Below the pieces are notes generated by a model. That model did not search any database. It was not told where the DNA came from and saw only the letters and a list, made by a program, of their open reading frames with translations. From NCBI GenBank assembly GCA_016711285.1, contig JADJTG010000010.1, positions 186,001-250,000 on the forward strand: a stretch of 64,000 nucleotides of DNA, read 5' to 3'. The position numbers and the translations under genes were made by a program. The stretch is from Sphingobacteriales bacterium. Its GTDB lineage: Bacteria; Bacteroidota; Bacteroidia; Chitinophagales; UBA2359. Positions 8,737 to 15,478 of the stretch are shown one piece after another (the first letter of the stretch is position 1; every line of letters starts with the position of its first letter).

Positions 8737-9408
8737 ATGTTCAAAGACATACTCCGCGATGACTTGCGATTCGCAAAAGATTATTGGGAAAAATGGCGGC
8801 ATCGCTGGCAATTTCGGGGGCAATCGCTCAAATTGGGCAAAGGCGTATCGTTGCGCCGTTGCCGTTTCGGTCGCTGCAATACCCTTCAAGACCACACCAC
8901 CCTGTGGGAAAGCAACCTCGACGACTTTTCGTATGTGGCGCACCACAGCACTTTGTTGCGTACACAATGTCAAAAGTTTTCCTGCATCGGTCCTCATGTA
9001 CTCTGCGGCACTGGCACACACCCACTGCATTGGGTATCGCTGCATCCGGCTTTTTACAGTACGCAAACCACACAAACCACTTTTGCCCAGAAAAAAGATA
9101 CCTTTACTGAATCTAAACCCGTTTTTATCGGTAACGATGTATGGATTGGCGCACAGAGCATCATTGCCGACGGCGTACACATTGGCAATGGAGCAGTAGT
9201 AGCAGCCAACAGCTTCGTCAGCAGCGATGTACCTGCTTATGCCATCGTCGGCGGCACACCCGCCAAATTTATCAGGTGGCGTTTCGGGGCGGCGCACATA
9301 GAATTTCTGGAACAATTTTGTTGGTGGAACTACAACATAGAATGGCTGCATCAGCATCAATCCTATTTTTCTGATATAGAAAAATTTGTCGCTCATTTTT
9401 CAAAATAA
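8737..9408 (+). CDS. Hexapeptide-repeat acyltransferase (CatB/xenobiotic acetyltransferase-like)
   Basis: A 223-residue left-handed beta-helix acyltransferase. Hexapeptide repeats run through the middle, ending in GNDVWIGAQSIIADGVHIG and a VVAANSFVSSDVPAYAIVGG turn, followed by TPAKFIRWRF, the usual end of CatB/VatD-like enzymes. Such enzymes transfer acetyl or other acyl groups from acyl-CoA to sugars or drugs. Here it starts 5 bp after the SGNH-like gene, so a sugar substrate for envelope glycan decoration is more likely than resistance. Confidence 0.85.
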   Translation: MFKDILRDDLRFAKDYWEKWRHRWQFRGQSLKLGKGVSLRRCRFGRCNTLQDHTTLWESNLDDFSYVAHHSTLLRTQCQKFSCIGPHVLCGTGTHPLHWVSLHPAFYSTQTTQTTFAQKKDTFTESKPVFIGNDVWIGAQSIIADGVHIGNGAVVAANSFVSSDVPAYAIVGGTPAKFIRWRFGAAHIEFLEQFCWWNYNIEWLHQHQSYFSDIEKFVAHFSK

Positions 9409-9446
9409 AAAAAGCTTGTGTAACTTTTCTTGCTTTTATAAGTCTA

Positions 9447-9454
9447 TAAGTTTG
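9447..9454 (+). promoter_or_regulatory. -7 promoter element (TAAGTTTG)
   Basis: Exact match to TAnnTTTG, 70 bp upstream of the ATG at 9525 and just after the acylation operon. No clear -33 element. Confidence 0.3.
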
Positions 9455-9524
9455 TTCAAGAAAATTTGATGTAGTTTTGTATGGCTATTCACTTTTTTTC
9501 TCAACACTTCTATCAATTAAAAAA

Positions 9525-9893
9525 ATGAAAAAAATATTCAGTTTAACATTTATAGTACTGCTGTCAAGTATATTATCGGTGGCAACTGTTAATGCCCAAA
9601 ACAAACCTACCAAAATAAAACCGTTGCCATCTACCGGACAAAACAGCAACACGGGTAACACTACAAAAGAGCAGAAAACCCCCACTACCACCAACAGCGG
9701 GAAAACCAACAGCGGCGATAGTGCCGATGTAGAAATGGAAAAATCTAACGGCAAAGGAAATACCGGCAACAACCAATCGCCCGACAGTTCCAACACTACA
9801 TCTACCACGCCCAAATCCAACAAAAAAAGTTGGCTGTCCGAATTCTTCGCCGCTTTATTACAATTACTGTCAGGTGGCGGCAGTCAGCGTTAA
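9525..9893 (+). CDS. Small secreted Thr/Asn/Ser-rich protein
   Basis: A 122-residue protein with a clear signal peptide (Met-Lys-Lys, hydrophobic core, cleavage probably after VNAQ near residue 24). The mature part is low-complexity, rich in Thr, Asn, Ser, Lys and Gly and without predicted fold, ending in a short hydrophobic helix (WLSEFFAALLQLLSGGG). It is followed 52 bp later by another small secreted low-complexity gene whose leader region looks alike (run of A before an ATG-AAA start). Function unknown. Confidence 0.62.
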   Translation: MKKIFSLTFIVLLSSILSVATVNAQNKPTKIKPLPSTGQNSNTGNTTKEQKTPTTTNSGKTNSGDSADVEMEKSNGKGNTGNNQSPDSSNTTSTTPKSNKKSWLSEFFAALLQLLSGGGSQR

Positions 9894-9945
9894 TTTGTAT
9901 TCATCTAACTTTTATATCATCATAAAAAATTTATCAACTAAAAAA

Positions 9946-10356
9946 ATGAAAAATTTGATTCTTATAGCCGCTTTCGTACTGTTTGGCGGTTTTCAAGTGG
10001 CGAGTGCTCAAAATAATAATACCATCAGCACACCCAGCAAAAGCACCAAAGTAGAACCCAAAACGCAACCTACCAAAGTAGAAACCAAAACCAAAGAAGG
10101 GGAAGTGATTAAACCCACCGAACAAAAACCACAGCCTTCGGACGATAAAGTAAAAACCGACAGATTGCCGAAAGAAGAAAAGGAAAAAGGAAATAAAGTA
10201 GAGGAAAAAGATAAAAAAGACAAAAAAGAAGGTAAAGGGCATAAAGGCGAGTATAAAGGAAAAGGCAAAAAAGGCAAAGGTAAAGGTTGGGAAAAGGAAA
10301 AGGACACCACCACCACGACAACGAAGATGATGACGATAAGGAAGATGACAAAGTGA
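9946..10356 (+). CDS. Small secreted Lys/Glu-rich protein, frameshifted near the 3' end
   Basis: Starts at the ATG at 9946 with a signal peptide (MKNLILIAAF...VASAQ). The mature part is low-complexity: a Thr/Lys/Val-rich segment (STKVEPKTQPTKVETKTK) then Lys/Glu/Gly repeats such as KGKGKKGKGKG. As sequenced it ends in an implausible TTTTTTKMM tail. One added A in the A run at 10292-10295 restores a frame reading GKGHHHHDNEDDDDKEDDK and onward to a stop at 10419-10421. The intact protein is therefore probably about 158 residues with a His/Asp-rich, possibly metal-binding, tail. No family recognised. Confidence 0.6.
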   Translation: MKNLILIAAFVLFGGFQVASAQNNNTISTPSKSTKVEPKTQPTKVETKTKEGEVIKPTEQKPQPSDDKVKTDRLPKEEKEKGNKVEEKDKKDKKEGKGHKGEYKGKGKKGKGKGWEKEKDTTTTTTKMMTIRKMTK

Positions 10357-10439
10357 TTAACCGTGAAAAAGGCAAAGTGGGAAAAACTGTAAAAAGAGCA
10401 CCCAAAAAAGATAATCAATAAACAAAGGGTATAACCAAA

Positions 10440-10475
10440 AACGGCAACATTTTTTATAATGTTGCCGTTTTTTTT
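10440..10475. terminator. Bidirectional intrinsic terminator
   Basis: Arms aacggcaacatt and aatgttgccgtt around a loop of about 6 nt, T8 on the plus side and T5 on the minus side. It sits between the small secreted gene and the convergent K+ channel gene. Confidence 0.85.
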
Positions 10476-10492
10476 ATATAAAAAATCAAATT

Positions 10493-11164
10493 TTACGAAG
10501 CGTTTGCTGTAAATTTTGAAATAATAATACCCACCACCGCTACCATATAAAATTGCCCCACCATTCCGAAAAAAGCCACCACCAAACGACTCATATCTGT
10601 AATCGGATAAATATCGCCAAAACCAATACTCGTGAGCGTGATAAAACTGAAATAAGAAAGTTCGTTATATATTTCAGCAACAGCCTTACTGATGCCATGA
10701 AAAGAATTGGGATAGAGCAACTCTATCAACAAATACGAAAACAAAGCAATCATACTCAACAACAAATACCCGCAAAAAGAGCCAATAATCACATTCAGCC
10801 GCACCTCTTTATAAGAAGTAATTTGCCTCATCACTTCCACAAAAATAAAAATATAATAGACAATAAAAAACAAGGTTAGAAACAATAAAAACTGAAAATT
10901 CTGACCAAAAATAATAAACAAAAACGGCATAGAAATGCTCACGAACCCTAAAATATTGCGCATAATTTTGAGCGTTTTTCCCGTTTCGTTAAAAACACCA
11001 AAACAAGCCAGCGCAATCAGCAGCATATTGAAAGGCCATACATATTCCAAATAAAAAAGATTATCCGGAAAAAAAATCTTATCAAATATCAATAATAAAA
11101 GAGCTATCAATAAAAATTCGTAGCGATATAGGCTCAAATGTGCGTGTATCTTTTTTTCTTTCAT
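10493..11164 (-). CDS. Potassium channel family protein (Ion_trans_2 type)
   Basis: A 223-residue membrane protein with several N-terminal hydrophobic helices and, near the C-terminus, a pore loop with the filter TLTSIGFGDIYP (SIGFGD at residues 179-184) followed by a last membrane helix. The filter matches the K+ channel pattern T-x-G-Y/F-G-D with Phe for Tyr and Ile for Val. There is no RCK/TrkA-N domain, so no cytosolic ligand gate is visible. It stands alone, convergent with the secreted-protein genes. Confidence 0.82.
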   Translation of the reverse strand: MKEKKIHAHLSLYRYEFLLIALLLLIFDKIFFPDNLFYLEYVWPFNMLLIALACFGVFNETGKTLKIMRNILGFVSISMPFLFIIFGQNFQFLLFLTLFFIVYYIFIFVEVMRQITSYKEVRLNVIIGSFCGYLLLSMIALFSYLLIELLYPNSFHGISKAVAEIYNELSYFSFITLTSIGFGDIYPITDMSRLVVAFFGMVGQFYMVAVVGIIISKFTANAS

Positions 11165-11222
11165 AAAAAAAACAATTCGTATAAAGTATAAAAAATAATT
11201 ATCAAGCGTATTTAATTAGTAA

Positions 11223-12158
11223 TTATAATGGTTTTATTAAAATTTCATTATAATTTTTGGGTAATATCGGCACAATCTTGCCTTGAATAATTTGCTGTAA
11301 TATCTGCACCAAATTACTTTTGGCAAAATGCTCGTGTACCAGCAAGCCCACCAAACGCGCAGGCATCGGCGACTGAAAACGGCTCAAACGGCGGCGGTCT
11401 TGTGCTTTGAAGTCCAAAGTAGCCAAATACGGCAACAGAGTAATCCCTTTATTGGCGCGTGTAAACCGGATAAGGCTATCAATAGAACCCGCTTTGAACT
11501 CAAAATTGATGTTTTTTTGATGATGAATATGCGATAATTTACAAATTTGCTCTACTTGCGTGCGCAAACAATGACCTTCCTGCAACAACCACAATTTGGT
11601 ATAATCAATATCATCAACAGTTATTTGCTCGGGCAATACGTCATTGCAGCAACAATACAACAAAAAAGGCTCCCGATACAAAGACAACTCCCGCAATTCG
11701 GCATCTACCAAAGGAATTGCCGCTATGCCTACATCTATGCTCCGGTTTTTCAGGGCTTGCTGCAACTGCTCCGTTGTCTGCTCTTCCACTATCATTTGTA
11801 TATTCGGAAAAGCTGCTGCAAAATCCGACAAAAACAAAGGCAACAAATAAGGTGCAATTGTAGGAATAACGCCTATCCGCAACTCACCCACAACAGCTCC
11901 CTTTATTTCGTGTAATAGTGTGTCCAATGCATGAAGCTCTTTTCGTAGAATTTTCAATTGCGCAATAATTTTTTTTCCTTCGTGCGTAATCGTCACGGGT
12001 TTGGTTTTGCGGTCAAATATTTTAATACCCCACTCCCCTTCTAAGCGGCTAATCATGGTACTGAGCGTAGATTGCGATACAAAACATTTTTCGGCAGCTT
12101 GCTCAAAATGCTTCAATTCCGCTACTGCCAGCACATACTCAAATTGTTGAATATTCAT
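11223..12158 (-). CDS. oxyR: Hydrogen peroxide-sensing LysR regulator OxyR
   Basis: A 311-residue LysR-type regulator with an N-terminal winged helix (QAAEKCFVSQSTLSTMISRLE). The redox pair is preserved: GHCLRTQVEQIC places Cys197 and Cys206 nine residues apart, exactly as Cys199/Cys208 in E. coli OxyR. Peroxide oxidation of this pair to a disulfide turns OxyR into an activator. It is divergent from katG, its classical target, across a 129-bp region. A -7 element only 5 bp upstream of the ATG suggests a leaderless or nearly leaderless mRNA. Confidence 0.93.
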   Translation of the reverse strand: MNIQQFEYVLAVAELKHFEQAAEKCFVSQSTLSTMISRLEGEWGIKIFDRKTKPVTITHEGKKIIAQLKILRKELHALDTLLHEIKGAVVGELRIGVIPTIAPYLLPLFLSDFAAAFPNIQMIVEEQTTEQLQQALKNRSIDVGIAAIPLVDAELRELSLYREPFLLYCCCNDVLPEQITVDDIDYTKLWLLQEGHCLRTQVEQICKLSHIHHQKNINFEFKAGSIDSLIRFTRANKGITLLPYLATLDFKAQDRRRLSRFQSPMPARLVGLLVHEHFAKSNLVQILQQIIQGKIVPILPKNYNEILIKPL

Positions 12159-12163
12159 TTTTG

Positions 12164-12171
12164 CAAAATTA
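12164..12171 (-). promoter_or_regulatory. -7 promoter element of oxyR (TAATTTTG)
   Basis: Minus-strand TAATTTTG matches TAnnTTTG and ends 5 bp before the oxyR ATG. It implies transcription starting at or next to the start codon. Confidence 0.4.
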
Positions 12172-12234
12172 TAAAAATCTACAACATCAATATTAATATC
12201 TAAAATATCATTTTTATCTATAATTTTATTTTAG

Positions 12235-12242
12235 TAAATTTG
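12235..12242 (+). promoter_or_regulatory. -7 promoter element of katG (TAAATTTG)
   Basis: Exact TAnnTTTG match, 45 bp upstream of the katG ATG. The -33 position is a T run without G, which fits a promoter that depends on an activator. Confidence 0.45.
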
Positions 12243-12287
12243 TATGTTAAAATGAAAAATAAAATTTATTAAAAACATACATAGTCA

Positions 12288-14480
12288 ATGAGTAATTCTA
12301 TTGAAAAATGCCCGTTTCACAACGGAAAATTGAATGTTGTCAAAGGCACTAACAACAGCGATTGGTGGCCTAATCAACTTAATTTGGGCGTATTGCGCCA
12401 ACATTCGTCTTTATCTAACCCGATGGACAAAGACTTTGATTACGCCGAAGCCTTTAAAAGCTTGGATTTGGCGGCGGTAAAACAAGACATTTATGATTTA
12501 ATGGTCACTTCGCAAGATTGGTGGCCTGCCGACTACGGACACTATGGTCCTTTGTTTATTCGTATGGCTTGGCACAGCGCAGGTACTTATCGTATTTCTG
12601 ACGGTCGCGGCGGCGCAGGAACAGGCAATCAGCGTTTTGCGCCGGTAAACAGCTGGCCCGACAACGCCAATTTAGATAAAGCGCGTATGTTGCTGTGGCC
12701 CGTAAAACAAAAATACGGCAACAAAATTTCGTGGGCAGATTTGATGATTCTTGCCGGAAATTGTGCCTTGGAATCTATGGGCTTTAAAACTTTCGGTTTT
12801 GCGGGCGGACGTGCCGATATTTGGGAACCCGAACAAGATATTTATTGGGGCGCAGAAACCGAATGGCTCGGCGACAAACGCTATAGCGGCGACCGCGAAC
12901 TCGAAAATCCGCTGGCTGCCGTACAAATGGGCTTGATTTATGTAAATCCCGAAGGACCCAACGGAAATCCTGATCCGGTGGCTTCGGGCAAAGATATTCG
13001 CGAAACCTTTGCGCGTATGGCAATGAACGATGAAGAAACCGTAGCCTTGGTAGCCGGAGGGCACACTTTCGGCAAATGCCACGGCGCAGCATCAGCTTCT
13101 TTTGTAGAGCGCGAGCCGGAAGCTGCCGGTATTGAATTGCAGGGTTTGGGCTGGAAAAACAATTTTAACTCCGGCGCAGGGCTACACGCTATCACAAGCG
13201 GTATAGAAGGTGCTTGGAAACCCAACCCCATTCAATGGGACAACGGCTATTTTGAAACACTTTTTGGTTTTGAATGGAAATTGGTAAAAAGCCCTGCCGG
13301 CGCACATCAATGGATACCTACCGACGAATCCGCCGCCAACTTAGTGCCCGATGCCCACGACCCTGCCAAACGCCACGCCCCTATTATGACCACCGCCGAT
13401 TTAGCGTTGCGTATGGATCCTGTCTATGAACCTATTTCAAGACGTTTCCTTGAAAATTTTGATGAATTTGCCGATGCTTTTGCAAGAGCTTGGTTCAAAC
13501 TCACACACCGCGATATGGGACCTCGCTCCCGTTATTTGGGTTCCGAAGCACCGCAAGAAGTACTCATTTGGCAAGACCCCGTACCTGCCCTCAACCACGA
13601 ACTTATCAATAATGAAGATATTGCAGCTTTAAAAGGAAAAATTTTAAATGCAGGTTTGAGCATTTCGGAATTGGTGGCTACGGCTTGGGCTTCTGCTGCT
13701 ACTTTCAGAGGTTCTGATATGCGCGGCGGAGCCAACGGAGCGCGTATTCGCTTAACACCTCAAAAATATTGGGAAGTAAATAATCCCGCACAATTGGGCA
13801 AAGTACTCGCTGCACTTGAGCGTATCCAACAAGAATTTAATCAGGCACAAAGCGGCAATAAGCGCGTTTCTTTGGCTGATTTGATTGTGCTGGGCGGCGG
13901 AGCAGCTATTGAAAAAGCAGCACAAGCAGCAGGTTATGCCGTGAACGTTCCTTTTACAGCCGGACGCACCGATGCTTCGCAGGAGCAAACTGATGTAGAA
14001 TCTTTTGCGGTATTAGAGCCAAAAGCAGATGCTTTCCGCAATTATAAAAACCAAAAATATACACAAAGTGCCGAAGAAATGATGATAGACAAAGCGCAGT
14101 TGCTCAATCTCACCGCACCCGAAATGACGGCTTTGGTGGGTGGTATGCGCGTATTGGATACCAACTACAACGGCTCTAAAAATGGCGTATTTACACATCG
14201 CCCACAAACACTCAGCAACGACTTCTTTATCAATTTGTTGGATATGCGTACTTCTTGGAAAGCAGTTTCCGAAAGCGGCGATTTGTTTGAAGGCACTGAC
14301 CGAACCACCGGCAAAGTAAAATGGACAGCCACCCGCGCCGATTTGATATTCGGTTCTAATTCGGAATTGCGTGCTTTGGCAGAAATTTACGGCTCTTCGG
14401 ATAGTCAGGAAAAATTTGTCCGCGATTTTGTACAAGCGTGGGCAAAAGTGATGAACTTAGACCGTTTTGATTTAAAATAA
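12288..14480 (+). CDS. katG: Catalase-peroxidase KatG
   Basis: Bifunctional haem catalase-peroxidase (730 aa). The distal haem site is RMAWHSAGTYR with Arg92, Trp95 and His96. The Met-Tyr-Trp adduct can be placed at Trp95, Tyr218 (QMGLIYVNPEGPNG) and Met244, with the spacing of known KatGs. The proximal haem ligand is His259 in VAGGHTFGKCHGA. The degenerate C-terminal half follows, and the length is normal for the family. It removes hydrogen peroxide in the cytoplasm. Divergent from oxyR, so it is most likely peroxide-induced. Confidence 0.97.
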   Translation: MSNSIEKCPFHNGKLNVVKGTNNSDWWPNQLNLGVLRQHSSLSNPMDKDFDYAEAFKSLDLAAVKQDIYDLMVTSQDWWPADYGHYGPLFIRMAWHSAGTYRISDGRGGAGTGNQRFAPVNSWPDNANLDKARMLLWPVKQKYGNKISWADLMILAGNCALESMGFKTFGFAGGRADIWEPEQDIYWGAETEWLGDKRYSGDRELENPLAAVQMGLIYVNPEGPNGNPDPVASGKDIRETFARMAMNDEETVALVAGGHTFGKCHGAASASFVEREPEAAGIELQGLGWKNNFNSGAGLHAITSGIEGAWKPNPIQWDNGYFETLFGFEWKLVKSPAGAHQWIPTDESAANLVPDAHDPAKRHAPIMTTADLALRMDPVYEPISRRFLENFDEFADAFARAWFKLTHRDMGPRSRYLGSEAPQEVLIWQDPVPALNHELINNEDIAALKGKILNAGLSISELVATAWASAATFRGSDMRGGANGARIRLTPQKYWEVNNPAQLGKVLAALERIQQEFNQAQSGNKRVSLADLIVLGGGAAIEKAAQAAGYAVNVPFTAGRTDASQEQTDVESFAVLEPKADAFRNYKNQKYTQSAEEMMIDKAQLLNLTAPEMTALVGGMRVLDTNYNGSKNGVFTHRPQTLSNDFFINLLDMRTSWKAVSESGDLFEGTDRTTGKVKWTATRADLIFGSNSELRALAEIYGSSDSQEKFVRDFVQAWAKVMNLDRFDLK

Positions 14481-14562
14481 TTGATTTTTCAGACATAAAA
14501 AAAACGGAGCTTACGATATTGAAATACTTTTTTCATAGGTTTGCTTATAGATTTGTAAAGTG

Positions 14563-14597
14563 CAAAAGCCCCAAAACGGGGCTTTTGTTTTTTTTGT
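14563..14597 (+). terminator. Intrinsic terminator of katG
   Basis: Perfect hairpin caaaagcccc / ggggcttttg with a four-base loop, followed by T8, 83 bp after katG. Confidence 0.85.
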
Positions 14598-14717
14598 ATA
14601 TTTTTAATTTTTAAAATTTGTTGCAAAATAATTTTTTATCAAAGGAATACTGCTCTGCTTTTTATATATCGGATTTACTGAAAATTTATCGTTATTTTTA
14701 CAAAAAAAAACGCTGTT

Positions 14718-15473
14718 TTGAATTTATCATCATTTTCGGGCATTTGTTTGGAAGATTTGGAGCGCGTGAGCCTGCAAAGTCGCAGCGACTCCAAGTTTTT
14801 GCTGCACCGCCGCCAATTGGAAGAAATTTTGCCCGTACTCACTGCTCATTATCATATTCTTGATATGGAGGGGCGGCGCATTTTTGATTACGAAAGCATT
14901 TATTTTGATACACCCGATATGATGTTGTATTTGCAGCATCACAATGGACACCGCCAACGCTACAAAGTGCGCTATCGCCGTTATGCCAATTCAGGTTTGT
15001 GTTTTTTTGAAGTAAAATTGAAGCGCAGCAGTGGCAAAATGTTAAAAAGAAGAATTCAGGTTGCCCACATCGGTACTGCTCTTGAAGAAAACGCTGCCGC
15101 ACTGCTTTCGGAGCAAGCCCCCGAATGGCTGCCCCGCTTGCAGCCGATGCTGCAAATTGACTATCGCCGCCTCACCTTCACCGACCACCAATTTACGGAA
15201 CGCGCCACCATTGATATTGATCTCAACTTCCGGCTGCCGCAAAATACTGCTGCTGCCGTAGCCTACCCCGATTTGGTAATTGTAGAACTCAAACAAGAAA
15301 AACAAGCCCGCCATTCTTTCATCAGCCAAGCACTGCACGACCTTCATATCACAGAAAGTGGTTTGAGCAAATATTGCCTCGGTATTTGCCATTTATATCC
15401 ACATATCAAGCAAAACGAATTTAAAAAAAGTTTTCGCCGCTTGGAGCAGGTTTTTGAAACTTCTTTGCCGTAA
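14718..15473 (+). CDS. VTC domain-containing polyphosphate polymerase
   Basis: A 251-residue stand-alone VTC-type tunnel enzyme. It carries SDSKFLLHR near residue 23, YFDTPDMMLYLQHHNGHRQRYKVRYR near 60-90, FFEVKLKR near 96-103, and VIVELKQEK further on; the basic and acidic strands match the NTP/metal tunnel of yeast Vtc4. Bacterial members are expected to make polyphosphate from ATP or bind it. There is no in-frame ATG before residue 50, which lies inside the fold, so the TTG at 14718 is the best start. It is followed by convergent parE with only 5 bp between stops. Confidence 0.8.
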   Translation: MNLSSFSGICLEDLERVSLQSRSDSKFLLHRRQLEEILPVLTAHYHILDMEGRRIFDYESIYFDTPDMMLYLQHHNGHRQRYKVRYRRYANSGLCFFEVKLKRSSGKMLKRRIQVAHIGTALEENAAALLSEQAPEWLPRLQPMLQIDYRRLTFTDHQFTERATIDIDLNFRLPQNTAAAVAYPDLVIVELKQEKQARHSFISQALHDLHITESGLSKYCLGICHLYPHIKQNEFKKSFRRLEQVFETSLP

Positions 15474-15478
15474 AAATC

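Larger units (their letters stand above)
12159..12287. promoter_or_regulatory. oxyR-katG divergent regulatory region
   Basis: A 129-bp, very AT-rich region between the two ATGs. It contains outward-facing -7 elements for both genes (12164-12171 minus, 12235-12242 plus) and short AT-rich inverted repeats between them (for example aatatctaaaatatc near 12195-12209). OxyR most likely binds between the promoters; I cannot define the operator precisely. Confidence 0.5.

Noticed and set aside
8737..9408. Hexapeptide acyltransferase considered as an antibiotic-resistance acetyltransferase (Cat/Vat)
   Set aside because: The family overlaps with Cat/Vat, but the gene is embedded in an envelope-acylation operon and shows no sign of recent transfer.
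10008..10418. Phe/Ser-rich minus-strand frame at the small secreted gene
   Set aside because: It is the mirror of a Lys/Glu-rich low-complexity coding region and has no start context or homology.
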